This document shows, one piece after another, positions 51,366 to 59,728 of a stretch of 64,000 bases of DNA. The stretch lies in assembly GCA_017521285.1 (NCBI GenBank), contig JAFXDG010000116.1, forward strand, positions 27,559 to 91,558, in the 5' to 3' direction. This stretch comes from Bacteroidaceae bacterium. GTDB lineage: Bacteria > Bacteroidota > Bacteroidia > Bacteroidales > Bacteroidaceae. The first letter of the stretch is position 1, and every line of letters starts with the position of its first letter. The notes beneath the pieces are model-generated. The model worked only from the letters and a program-made list of their open reading frames with translations, was not told where the DNA came from and did not search any database. A program made the position numbers and the translations under genes.

Positions 51366-53066
51366 ATGATGTATATGAAACAGATAGTTTTGACTTTCTT
51401 GGCCACTTTGTGTGCATTGGGAGTTTATCCTCAATTTACGCAAGATGGCTATTATCGTATTCGTAATGTCGGTTCTGGGCGATACATTACGGTGACAGAT
51501 AGCAAAGGTAGTGTGAATGTTGGTGCTACTTCTGCTGATTTGGGTGCCGTGAAATTGTTCAAGAGTTTCGAAAACGTCGTATCCAATCCCGGTACTGTAC
51601 TTTATGTGAACGAGGTTAATGGTCTCTATCGTTTTGAGAGCCAAGGAACAGATACTTACAAGATTATTGGATATGATTTGAAACTGAAGAAAAAAACCGA
51701 CGGTTCGTATTTGGCTTATCAGGAAGAGTCTATTATGCGTATGTATCTGTGTGATGCGCGTAAGGAAAACACAGAAGAGGGAGTTTTGAGTACTCGCAGT
51801 GATGCAACCAATTATCGTGATTGGGAAATTATTCCTTTGTCTTCAGCCGGTGACAATTATTTTGGTGTCACTTCTGAGTTTACATACAATGGAGCTTATT
51901 ATTCAACTCTTTATGCTTCCTTCCCGTTTACGTTTGCTTCGTCGGGAATGACAGCTTATTATGTCAGTCAAGTGGTGGACGGTATTGCTGTGATGAAAGA
52001 AGTTCCTGGCAATACAGTGCCTGCTTCGGTACCTGTCCTTATCAAGGCTGCTTCGGCCGAAGCGACCCATAACAGATTGAATATTGCAGCCAACACAGCA
52101 ACCAAACCTTCCGATAACAAGTTGGGTGGCGTTTATTTCCATAATACCAGCAAGGCTCATAATAATCTGACTCCTTATAATCCCGAGACCATGCGTGTAT
52201 TGGGAATGACATCGTCTGGGAAGTTGGGCTTTGTGAAGGCGGACATTGAGAATTTGCCAGCCAACAAGGCTTATTTGAATGTCCCTGCTGGTACGCCCGA
52301 CGAATTGGAACTGATGACTGAGGCTGAGTATGAGACTTACAAGAACCGCACATTTGATGTTGTTGCTACGGCAGGAAAGGGTGGAACTGTTGCTGGTGCT
52401 GGTTCGTACAAAGTGAATACAAAGGCTACCCTCACTGCCACTCCCGAAGAGGGTTATCATTTCACAGGATGGTCAGATGGTACGGTGGCTAATCCTTATT
52501 CCTTTAGCGTGACGGGCGCTGTTTCATTGACGGCCCAGTTTGCTCCTAACGAATATTTGATTACTTATGTGCTTGATGGGGATAGGTATTCGACAAGCGT
52601 TTGTTTGTTCGGTCAAGCGCTCACGGCATTGGAGGCTCCCACAAAAGAAGGCTATACTTTCAGTGGATGGAGCGAGATTCCTGCTACTATGCCTGCTCAC
52701 GACGTTATTGTGACAGGTAACTTCACTGTCAATTCTTACACACTGACTTATATGATTGACGGACAGGTTTATGCCACGGAAAGTGTAGAGTATGGTGCTC
52801 CTATTGTCCTGTTGGATGCTCCTGTGAAGGACGGATTCGTTTTTGATGGATGGACTGAGGCTCCGGCTACCATGCCTGCCCGCGATGTGGTCGTTACGGC
52901 TCATTATACCAGCGGTATTGGTGGTATTGTCACCGACCACAGTTTGGTCGATGTCTATACGCTGCAAGGTGTGCGGATTAAATCTCAGGTTTCTGTGGAG
53001 AATCTTGCAGATGAACTTCCGTGTGGCCTCTACATTGTGAATGGCTGCAAATTGCTGGTGAAATAG
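51366..53066 (+). CDS. Secreted InlB-repeat protein with possible T9SS-type tail
   Basis: 566 residues; starts at adjacent ATGs (51366, 51369, 51375), the last giving a cleaner signal peptide KQIVLTFLATLCALG. The N-terminal part opens DGYYRIRNVGSGRYITVTD, a ricin/beta-trefoil-like pattern. Residues about 330-395 form a divergent InlB repeat (ATLTATPEEGYHFTGWSDG), then two Listeria-Bacteroides repeats each ending GYTFSGWSEIPATMP or FDGWTEAPATMP. The end (VDVYTLQGVRIKSQVSVE, then LPCGLYIVNGCKLLVK) is like a T9SS sorting domain. Probably a surface-exposed or secreted binding protein. Confidence 0.78.
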   Translation: MMYMKQIVLTFLATLCALGVYPQFTQDGYYRIRNVGSGRYITVTDSKGSVNVGATSADLGAVKLFKSFENVVSNPGTVLYVNEVNGLYRFESQGTDTYKIIGYDLKLKKKTDGSYLAYQEESIMRMYLCDARKENTEEGVLSTRSDATNYRDWEIIPLSSAGDNYFGVTSEFTYNGAYYSTLYASFPFTFASSGMTAYYVSQVVDGIAVMKEVPGNTVPASVPVLIKAASAEATHNRLNIAANTATKPSDNKLGGVYFHNTSKAHNNLTPYNPETMRVLGMTSSGKLGFVKADIENLPANKAYLNVPAGTPDELELMTEAEYETYKNRTFDVVATAGKGGTVAGAGSYKVNTKATLTATPEEGYHFTGWSDGTVANPYSFSVTGAVSLTAQFAPNEYLITYVLDGDRYSTSVCLFGQALTALEAPTKEGYTFSGWSEIPATMPAHDVIVTGNFTVNSYTLTYMIDGQVYATESVEYGAPIVLLDAPVKDGFVFDGWTEAPATMPARDVVVTAHYTSGIGGIVTDHSLVDVYTLQGVRIKSQVSVENLADELPCGLYIVNGCKLLVK

Positions 53067-53090
53067 AAAAGATGAAGGCGTATGTCTTCA

Positions 53091-53191
53091 TTTTTTAGAC
53101 GCGGATGACGCGGATAACGCAGATAAATTATAACCTATTGGGTGTGTAATAATTAAATAACCTGCGTATCCGCGTCATCTGTGTCTAAAAA
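53091..53191. repeat. AGACGCGGATGACGC palindrome (family C, copy 2) at a convergent junction
   Basis: The left arm TTTTTTAGACGCGGATGACG and the right arm CGCGTCATCTGTGTCTAAAA enclose the conserved interior (TAACCTATTGGGTGTGTAAT). The arms extend outward with weaker pairing (AGGCGT and ACGCCT, 53077 and about 53203). It fills the gap between the InlB-repeat gene and the facing barrel gene. Confidence 0.9.
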
Positions 53192-53225
53192 GTGAAATGA
53201 CACGCCTTTTGTTGTATCTTTCCTC

Positions 53226-54182
53226 TTAGAACAATCGGCGAGAAATGCGCACTTCAATGACGGGGAACACTTTGAATTGCTTGGCCATATCTACATAGTC
53301 TCCCACTTTACCGGGAATGTTCTTCACGTCCTTGCTCAGATTTGTTCCGTCGTGGGTCAGGACGGAAGGCGTTCCTCCCCAGAAGAGAACTCCACAGTCG
53401 AACGAGATGCTGTATTTGCTGTTGTTGTTCATCATTGAGTTGCCGTAGCCGAAACCCAGATAAGGGCGGAAGCTATTTACTTTCATCTTGGCGCTGACCA
53501 TGCTCTTTTCGTTGGGTTCCATGCGATAAGTTGTACCGTCAGCCTTTTTCCCCATGCCGATACCCATGCGGCCGTATTCCAGAAGTTGGTCTCCCCACAA
53601 AGCGAAGTCGCCCATTTCCAGGATGGGTTCGTCGTTTGCTGCTTTGTCATACATGCTGTTGTACATCTTCACGGCAAACAGTGAGGGCATATCGCCCGTA
53701 GTGTTGTATGCCTTGCCGATGCGCGAGGGACCGGCATAGAATCCAGCTGTCACGTGCCAACGTTTGTCTTGCAAAGGAAAGAAGTCAAACAGCAGTTTGA
53801 AGTTGTAGAACGTAGGTTCACCAATCATATCAACGTTGTCATCCACGGCATGGCCGGTAAATTGCTCCAGCATTCCCGACAGTTGTTCAAATTTGCTCTG
53901 TTGTTCTTCTCGTGTACCTTCGCCCACTTCAATGGGGAAGTTCATCTTGTATTCAAACTTGGGCATAAAGCTGAATCCTGCTCTCACCTGCATGAAGTCA
54001 GTTACGGGTGAAGCCACGTCAATGCCCACGCCAGTGCTTCCAAGTGTCAGTGCTACGTCCATCTTGTTGAACAAGCCGTTCTTTTTCTCGGGGAATTGGT
54101 AGTCAAATGAGTTTCTTGTCTGGGCACACATCACGATGCCACCGAACAAAAGGCATAGTAGGGATGTAAATGTTTTTTTCAT
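53226..54182 (-). CDS. Predicted outer-membrane beta-barrel protein
   Basis: 318 residues from MKKTFTSLLCLLFGGIVMCA, a clear signal peptide; the -7 element at 54209-54216 rules out the upstream ATG at 54200. Alternating-strand segments such as GVGIDVASPVTDFMQVRAGF, WHVTAGFYAGPSRIG and SFRPYLGFGYGNSMMN, plus the end KVFPVIEVRISRRLF with C-terminal Phe, indicate a barrel. No family recognised. Divergent from porP. Confidence 0.78.
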   Translation of the reverse strand: MKKTFTSLLCLLFGGIVMCAQTRNSFDYQFPEKKNGLFNKMDVALTLGSTGVGIDVASPVTDFMQVRAGFSFMPKFEYKMNFPIEVGEGTREEQQSKFEQLSGMLEQFTGHAVDDNVDMIGEPTFYNFKLLFDFFPLQDKRWHVTAGFYAGPSRIGKAYNTTGDMPSLFAVKMYNSMYDKAANDEPILEMGDFALWGDQLLEYGRMGIGMGKKADGTTYRMEPNEKSMVSAKMKVNSFRPYLGFGYGNSMMNNNSKYSISFDCGVLFWGGTPSVLTHDGTNLSKDVKNIPGKVGDYVDMAKQFKVFPVIEVRISRRLF

Positions 54183-54208
54183 ATTGATAACGGATTGCAT
54201 TTGTGGGG

Positions 54209-54216
54209 CAAAGGTA
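54209..54216 (-). promoter_or_regulatory. -7 element for the barrel protein gene
   Basis: The minus strand reads TACCTTTG, a full TAnnTTTG match, 27 nt upstream of the start at 54182. No TTTG at the -33 distance. Confidence 0.45.
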
Positions 54217-54325
54217 AAGATAAAAAATGAAACTTCTGATAAGAATAGAGTTAAAATCGGGTTTATGCCTTACAAAACTTCTTGAGACACAGGCAAAAGT
54301 GGTTGTATTCTTGTAGATTTCTTTA

Positions 54326-54409
54326 TTCCACGTCGTGAAACGACTATTTCAAGACGTGAAATGAATATTCCAAAGCGTGAAATGTGTATTTCACGTCGTG
54401 AAATGAAAA
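54326..54409 (+). promoter_or_regulatory. Four 21-bp tandem repeats upstream of porP
   Basis: Cores at 54326, 54347, 54368 and 54389: TTCCACGTCGTGAAACG, TTTCAAGACGTGAAATG, TTCCAAAGCGTGAAATG, TTTCACGTCGTGAAATG. Each is a near-palindrome of the TTTCACG/CGTGAAA type and the spacing is exactly 21 bp, two helical turns, so all lie on one face of the DNA. CATTTTTG (54427-54434), one mismatch from a -7 box, follows 18 bp after. A binding array controlling the T9SS operon is the simplest reading. Confidence 0.6.
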
Positions 54410-54513
54410 AGTTGCAGTATTTGTTTCATTTTTGCCTGAGTATGAATGTTTTTTGTCGGTTACTTTTAGTGGTTTTGTACAATAAACGACTCGTTTCTAC
54501 GTTTCTTGTTTTG

Positions 54514-55476
54514 ATGAAAACTCTGAATAAATACCTGTTAATGACTGTCCTGTTCTTGGGTTGCTGTGTACAGCTCAAGGCACAGTTCGATGCTCATTTC
54601 AGTCACTATTGGGCATTGCAGTCCTATTTCAATCCGGCCAGCATCGGTTCGGCGGGCAGATTGAACATTACGGGTACCTACAGTTCTCAGATGACGGGGT
54701 TCACTCGCAGTGCCCGGACAATGTACTTCTCCGGCGATACTCCGCTCCCCTTTGCCAGCCAGCAGCATAATGTGGGCGTGGGTTTGTTCAACGAGACAAT
54801 CGGTCTTTTCACCAACCAGCGTCTTTTTGTGCAGTATGCCTTCCGTACCAAGCAGTTGTGGGGAGGTCGTCTGTCAGGCGGTGTGCAGTTGGGAATGCTC
54901 AGTGAGAAGTTCGATGGCAGCAAAGTGGATTTCGGAGAAGCCGAAGGTTCAGCCTCCAGCGACCCGGCTTTCCCTACCAGCGAGGCCGAGGGTACGGCCT
55001 TCGATTTGGGGGTAGGGTTTCACTTCGTTCATCCTCTTTTTTATGTCGGTTTGTCGGCTTCCCACCTCAATTCTCCCGAGGTCCTTTTGGCTGAAACGAA
55101 TGAATTTCAGATAAGTCCTGCATTTTATTTGATGGGTGGATGCAATATTCAGCTCAGAAATCCGTTACTTTCCATACAGCCCTCTCTGATGGTGCAGTCT
55201 GACGGTGTCGGTCTGCGTACAGATATCACAGGGCGGCTCACTTATACCTACGACGGCAAGAGCTATTATGGCGGTTTGGGCTACAGCCCCACCATTTCGT
55301 GCACATTCTTGTTAGGAGGAACCATTCAGGGCATCAACGTGGGCTATGCTTACGAGATGTTTACCAGTCAGATTGGTGCGGGACATGGCAATCACAGTCT
55401 CATCGTGGGTTATCAGATGGATCTGGACTTCTTCAAAAAGGGGAAGAACAGACACAAGAGTATCAGAATATTGTAA
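54514..55476 (+). CDS. porP: Type IX secretion membrane protein PorP/SprF
   Basis: 320 residues from MKTLNKYLLMTVLFLGCCVQ; a longer reading frame to 54361 would translate the 21-bp repeats and is rejected. The mature protein opens QFDAHFSHYWALQSYFNPAS, the classic PorP/SprF start (N-P-A-S), with barrel strands to the end. It works with the Sov channel or attaches cargo in T9SS. First gene of porP-gldK-gldL-gldM-gldN. Confidence 0.92.
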   Translation: MKTLNKYLLMTVLFLGCCVQLKAQFDAHFSHYWALQSYFNPASIGSAGRLNITGTYSSQMTGFTRSARTMYFSGDTPLPFASQQHNVGVGLFNETIGLFTNQRLFVQYAFRTKQLWGGRLSGGVQLGMLSEKFDGSKVDFGEAEGSASSDPAFPTSEAEGTAFDLGVGFHFVHPLFYVGLSASHLNSPEVLLAETNEFQISPAFYLMGGCNIQLRNPLLSIQPSLMVQSDGVGLRTDITGRLTYTYDGKSYYGGLGYSPTISCTFLLGGTIQGINVGYAYEMFTSQIGAGHGNHSLIVGYQMDLDFFKKGKNRHKSIRIL

Positions 55477-55506
55477 ACGTATATAAATAAGCATACATAT
55501 TAAATT

Positions 55507-56943
55507 ATGAAAAAAGCTTGGATAATTTTGAGTTTGCTCGTGACAGTGTTGCTTACTTCCTGTATGGGAGGTGGACGCAATGCAATGGCTGCTGGGGGTG
55601 AACTGACCGGTATCAGCGGGACTACCCTCAGTGAGCCTGCCCCTTATGGCATGGTGCTGATTGAACGGGGTTCGCTGAAGGTGGGAGCCGACGAACCCGA
55701 CAGCCTGTGGGGTACAGTGATTCCTGCCAAGGAGATTTCGGTAGATGCATTCTGGATGGACGATACGGAGGTGACCAATGCCGAGTATCGCCAATTTGTC
55801 TATTGGGTGCGCGACTCTATCATCCGTGAGCGTTTGGCCGACCCTGCATACGGTGGCGACGAGACCTATAAGATTGAAGAGGACGAGTACGGCGAACCTG
55901 TCACTCCGCACCTCAACTGGAAAAAGAAGATTCCTTGGAAGAAACCGACTGAGGATGAGCAACGGGCCATCGAGAGTGTCTATAAGATTCACCCCATCGA
56001 CGGCACCCGCATGTTGGATGCCAGCCAGATGAATTACCGTTACGAAGTGTTCGACTACGTTCAGGCCGCCTTGCGTCGCAATCGCTTGAATCCGGCTGAA
56101 CGTAACCGCAACACCGATGTGGCCGTTAATCCCGAGGAGGTGGTGATGATTTCCAAAGATACGGCCTATATCGACGAAGACGGTCGCATCGTACGTGAAA
56201 CCATTACCCGCCCGCTCACCGGTCTTCACGACTTCCTCAATACTTACATTGTGAATATATATCCTGATACGACTTGCTGGGTGAACGACTTTCAGAATGT
56301 GGAAAACGAGGCCTACATGCGTCTCTATTTCAGCCATCCCAACTATAGCCAGTATCCTGTGGTGGGTGTCAGCTGGGAACAGGCCAATGCTTTCTGTGCA
56401 TGGCGTACCGATTATTTGATGAAGGGACTTGGCAAAGCAGCCCAGTACATCCAGCGTTACCGTCTGCCGACCGAGGTGGAGTGGGAGTTTGCTGCCCGTG
56501 GCAAGAATGGAAATCCCTTCCCGTGGGAAGAAGAGGGCGCCAAGTCTGACGATGGATGCTTCTATGCCAATTTCAAACCCGACCGTGGGAACTACACTAA
56601 GGATGGAAATCTTATTACTTCCCGCGTAGGTACGTACAGTGCCAACTCTAACGGCCTCTATGATATGGCAGGAAACGTGGCTGAGTGGACCTCTACCGTT
56701 TATACCGAAGCCGGTGTGCTCTCTATGGGCGACATTAACCCCAACATTGGTTACAATGCAGCCAAGGAAGACCCTTATAAGATGAAAAAGAAGAGTGTGC
56801 GCGGTGGTTCGTGGAAAGATCCTGAGACCTTTATCCGCTCGGCATGGCGAACCTATGAATATCAGAACGAAACCCGTTCGTACATCGGTTTCCGCTGTGT
56901 GCGCACGCAAGTATCAAATAGTAACAGAAAACAGAAAAGATAA
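55507..56943 (+). CDS. gldK: GldK/PorK lipoprotein of the type IX secretion ring
   Basis: 478 residues, lipobox LTSC (Cys about 18). FGE-sulfatase-like fold: VLIERGSLKVGADEPDSLWG, ISVDAFWMDDTEVTNAEYRQ, VVGVSWEQANAFCAWR, YRLPTEVEWEFAARG, LYDMAGNVAEWTS, and RSYIGFRCVR at the end. It forms the outer-membrane-associated periplasmic ring with GldN. Normal length for the family. Confidence 0.95.
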   Translation: MKKAWIILSLLVTVLLTSCMGGGRNAMAAGGELTGISGTTLSEPAPYGMVLIERGSLKVGADEPDSLWGTVIPAKEISVDAFWMDDTEVTNAEYRQFVYWVRDSIIRERLADPAYGGDETYKIEEDEYGEPVTPHLNWKKKIPWKKPTEDEQRAIESVYKIHPIDGTRMLDASQMNYRYEVFDYVQAALRRNRLNPAERNRNTDVAVNPEEVVMISKDTAYIDEDGRIVRETITRPLTGLHDFLNTYIVNIYPDTTCWVNDFQNVENEAYMRLYFSHPNYSQYPVVGVSWEQANAFCAWRTDYLMKGLGKAAQYIQRYRLPTEVEWEFAARGKNGNPFPWEEEGAKSDDGCFYANFKPDRGNYTKDGNLITSRVGTYSANSNGLYDMAGNVAEWTSTVYTEAGVLSMGDINPNIGYNAAKEDPYKMKKKSVRGGSWKDPETFIRSAWRTYEYQNETRSYIGFRCVRTQVSNSNRKQKR

Positions 56944-56947
56944 TGGC

Positions 56948-57072
56948 AGGTACAAAGTACAATTTACAAGGTACAATTTGCCATGCGGATTGACTGCCTG
57001 AATTGATTGTACATGGTGAATGTTAACTTAAGAAAAATAGATTTGTACATTGTACATGATAAATTGTAAATG
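56948..57072. repeat. GTACAAAGTACAATT inverted repeat (family E, copy 1) between gldK and gldL
   Basis: The left part carries GTACAAAGTACAATTTACAA then GGTACAATTTGCCATGCGGA. The right part carries TTTGTACATTGTACATG then AAATTGTAAATG, the complementary pattern. A similar sequence lies in the next spacer at 57905. It starts 5 nt after the gldK stop. Confidence 0.75.
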
Positions 57073-57077
57073 AAATT

Positions 57078-57896
57078 ATGGGAATCAAGGATTTGAATAT
57101 ATTGGCAAAGATACAGCGCTGGCTCAACAGCGTAAATGGTAAAACCTTTATGAACTATGCCTACAGTTGGGGCGCAGCGGTGGTAGTGTTGGGATCTTTG
57201 TTCAAAATCACCCACTTGCCAGGCAGTAACCTGATGCTTTTCATTGGTATGGGAACCGAAGTTTTTGTGTTCTTCATTTCAGGATTCGACCGTCCGTTTG
57301 ATGCTGGTCTCCAGCGCGAAATCGCCGAAGCTGAGGCTGCCGATTCCAAGGCTGCAGTAGCTGGCGGCGGTGTTGTGGGCGGTGGCACTGTGATTATTGC
57401 TGGTGGTGGTCCTGCCGTTATCGGCGGTGGCGGATATGCTGGCAGTGGAGTTCCTGCTGCTGTGGGAGAAACCGTGTCTCAAGGTGAAGTACCGGAAGTT
57501 GGCGAAGGTACAGGCGCCCCCGTTGTCCTTGGTGGTGGCGGTGGCTATGTCGGTGGCCCTGTAGGCGGCCAGCCTTTCACTACTGAGATGGAAGAGGCTA
57601 CGGCCAAATATGTCGAGCAATTGCAGAAACTGACCGAAACGTTGGAGAAGGTAAGCAAGCAGGCCGAACTGATGACAGGCGAGACTGAAGAAATGGCCGT
57701 GATGAACCGCAATATTACGGGAATCAATGCCATGTACGAGTTGCAATTCCGCACCGTCAGTGCCCAAATGGCCACCATTGACCAAATCAATGAAGAGAAC
57801 CGCAAGATGGTGAAGCGTATCGAGGAACTTAACGCGGTTTACACCCGTATGCTCGAAGCCATGACTACTAATATGAATATGAATTTGAAAGCATAA
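57078..57896 (+). CDS. gldL: GldL/PorL inner-membrane motor subunit of T9SS
   Basis: 272 residues. Two N-terminal membrane helices (about 25-48 and 52-68). Conserved charged residues for proton-driven rotation are present: Lys43 in GSLFKITHLPG and Glu61 in GMGTEVFVFFISGFDRP. After them comes an unusually glycine-rich stretch, about residues 93-165 (AVAGGGVVGGGTVIIAGGG and VVLGGGGGYVGG), then a coiled coil (KYVEQLQKLTETLEKVSKQ). The helices couple with GldM to energise secretion. Flanked on both sides by family E repeats. Confidence 0.93.
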   Translation: MGIKDLNILAKIQRWLNSVNGKTFMNYAYSWGAAVVVLGSLFKITHLPGSNLMLFIGMGTEVFVFFISGFDRPFDAGLQREIAEAEAADSKAAVAGGGVVGGGTVIIAGGGPAVIGGGGYAGSGVPAAVGETVSQGEVPEVGEGTGAPVVLGGGGGYVGGPVGGQPFTTEMEEATAKYVEQLQKLTETLEKVSKQAELMTGETEEMAVMNRNITGINAMYELQFRTVSAQMATIDQINEENRKMVKRIEELNAVYTRMLEAMTTNMNMNLKA

Positions 57897-57904
57897 ATGT
57901 TAAG

Positions 57905-57992
57905 CTACAAAGTACAATTTGTCAGGTGTGATTTGCTATGCAGATTGATGGCTTGCGTAAATTGTACATTGTAATTGGTAAATTGTAAATGT
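57905..57992. repeat. Family E inverted repeat (copy 2) between gldL and gldM
   Basis: CTACAAAGTACAATTTGTCA then GTGATTTGCTATGCAGATTG, and on the right AAATTGTACATTGTAATTGG and AAATTGTAAATG. It resembles copy 1 in both arms and inner sequence (ATTTGCYATGCRGATTGA). It ends 4 nt before the gldM ATG. Confidence 0.75.
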
Positions 57993-57996
57993 AACT

Positions 57997-59565
57997 ATGG
58001 CAGGAAATAACCACGGCGAAACTCCACGCCAAAAGATGATCAATCTGATGTATCTTGTGCTGCTGGCCATGCTGGCGCTCAATGTTTCGTCGGATGTGCT
58101 TAAGGGATTCTCGTTGGTTGATGAGAGTCTCGACCGTTCTACGGCCAATGCCACCATGCAGAACCAGACCATCTACCAGAGTTTTGCCGACTACATGGCC
58201 AAAAATCCCGAGAAAGCAGGCGAGTGGAACGAGCGTGCCCAGTATGTGAAGCGTATTTCAGATTCGCTCTACAATTTGGCGGAAGATTTGAAGGTTGATA
58301 TCGTTCGTGCTTCCGATGGAAAAGATGCCGATGTAGATAACATAGAGAATAAGGAAGACTTGGAGGCAGCCACTGCTGTCATGCTTTCTCCCATCAGTGG
58401 TAAGGGCGGAGAGTTGCGCGATGCCATCAATAACTATCGCGAGGAGATTCTGAAGATGGTGGCTGACACCGTGCAGCGCCGTATCATCAGCGACAATCTC
58501 AGCACCGAAGTGCCCCGAAGCGGTCTGCTGTTAGGCAAGAATTGGCAGGAATATATGTTCGAGAATACACCTGTTGTGGCGGCTGTCACTCTGCTGACCA
58601 AGTTGCAGAGCGATGTGCGCTATGCGGAGGGTGAAGTGCTCCACACGTTGGAAAAGAATATTGATGTGGGCGACTTGCGTGTGAATCAGATAGACGCTTT
58701 CGTTATTCCTAATTCACAGAGTGTTGTGCGCGGAAGCAAATTCAGTGCACGTATCATTCTGGCAGCAGTCGATTCCACTCAGCGTCCCAATATTTACATT
58801 GGCGGTAAGCCGTTCGATAGCGAGACGGGAGTTTATGAGGCCATCTGCAACTCTACGGGTGACTACACTCTTGATGGTTACATGGAGTTGGAGCAGGGTA
58901 ATGGTGAAGTATTGCGTCGCGACTTTTCTCAGAAATATACCGTGGTTGAGCCTTCGGCCACAGTGTCGGCTACGTTGATGAATGTGCTGTATGCCGGCTA
59001 CGATAACCCCATCAGTATTTCTGTACCTGGTGTACCCAGCAATCGCATTCGTGCCACCATGTCCAATGGTACACTGAAGCCTGTGGCAGGAGGTTTCATT
59101 GCCCGTCCTACAGAGATAGGTCAGGATGCCGAAATCACCGTGTCTGCCGAAGTGGAAGGCCGCACACAGGTAATGGCCAAGCACGCTTTCCGTGTACGCC
59201 AGTTGCCCGACCCTATGCCCTTCATCGAATATACCGACCAGGATGGTAATGTGAAGCGCTATCGTGGAGGTGGCACCCCTCTGGTAAAGGGGCATCTGCT
59301 TCAGTCCGAAGGCATTGTGGCAGCCATTGATGATGGTTTGCTCAACATTGGTTTCCGTGTGATCAGTTTCGAGACTCTCTTCTTCGACAATATGGGTAAT
59401 GCTGTGCCCGAAATGTCTGAGGGAGCCAAATTCTCGGCTCGCCAGAAGGATCTTTTCCGTCGTTTGACCCGCGGCAAGCGCTTCTTCATCACGGGTGTGA
59501 AGGCCGTAGGACCGGATGGTATCGAGCGTCAGCTCTCCACGGCATTGGAAGTGAGAGTTCAGTAA
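57997..59565 (+). CDS. gldM: GldM/PorM periplasm-spanning T9SS motor subunit
   Basis: 522 residues. A short cytoplasmic start (NNHGETPRQKMINLMYLVLL) leads into one membrane helix (YLVLLAMLALNVSSDVLKGF) and a long periplasmic part of D1-D4 domains: helical then Ig-like (VVAAVTLLTKLQSDVRYAEG, FKQ-type strands, GNAVPEMSEGAKFSARQKD). GldM contacts the GldK/GldN ring. Complete length. Confidence 0.95.
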   Translation: MAGNNHGETPRQKMINLMYLVLLAMLALNVSSDVLKGFSLVDESLDRSTANATMQNQTIYQSFADYMAKNPEKAGEWNERAQYVKRISDSLYNLAEDLKVDIVRASDGKDADVDNIENKEDLEAATAVMLSPISGKGGELRDAINNYREEILKMVADTVQRRIISDNLSTEVPRSGLLLGKNWQEYMFENTPVVAAVTLLTKLQSDVRYAEGEVLHTLEKNIDVGDLRVNQIDAFVIPNSQSVVRGSKFSARIILAAVDSTQRPNIYIGGKPFDSETGVYEAICNSTGDYTLDGYMELEQGNGEVLRRDFSQKYTVVEPSATVSATLMNVLYAGYDNPISISVPGVPSNRIRATMSNGTLKPVAGGFIARPTEIGQDAEITVSAEVEGRTQVMAKHAFRVRQLPDPMPFIEYTDQDGNVKRYRGGGTPLVKGHLLQSEGIVAAIDDGLLNIGFRVISFETLFFDNMGNAVPEMSEGAKFSARQKDLFRRLTRGKRFFITGVKAVGPDGIERQLSTALEVRVQ

Positions 59566-59569
59566 ATAA

Positions 59570-59699
59570 GGAGATAAAAGGAGATAAAGGAGTTATCGGC
59601 TCTCCGAGCCTAAGGAGTTAAAGCCAATAGTTTGGCCAAACATGCAAGTAAGACATTCGGCTTTAATTCCTAACGAAGCGCTAACTCCTCTAACTCCTA
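59570..59699. repeat. GGAGATAAAGGAGTT inverted repeat (family F) between gldM and gldN
   Basis: The left side has repeated GGAGATAAAAGGAGATAAAG, CTAAGGAGTTAAAGCCAATA (ending CCAATAGT). The right side has GGCTTTAATTCCTAACG and CTAACTCCTCTAACTCCT. The arms pair as AGGAGTTAAAGCC with GGCTTTAATTCCT. It shares the inner CAATAGT motif with family B. It starts 4 nt after the gldM stop. Confidence 0.72.
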
Positions 59700-59728
59700 A
59701 AAAAAGAATAAACAAAAAGATTAACGAT

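Noticed and set aside
54361-54513. Longer PorP reading frame translating the 21-bp repeats
   Set aside because: It would put heptads such as ISRREMK before the signal peptide; MKTLNKYLLMTVLFLG at 54514 is a normal signal start, so the repeats are more likely regulatory DNA.
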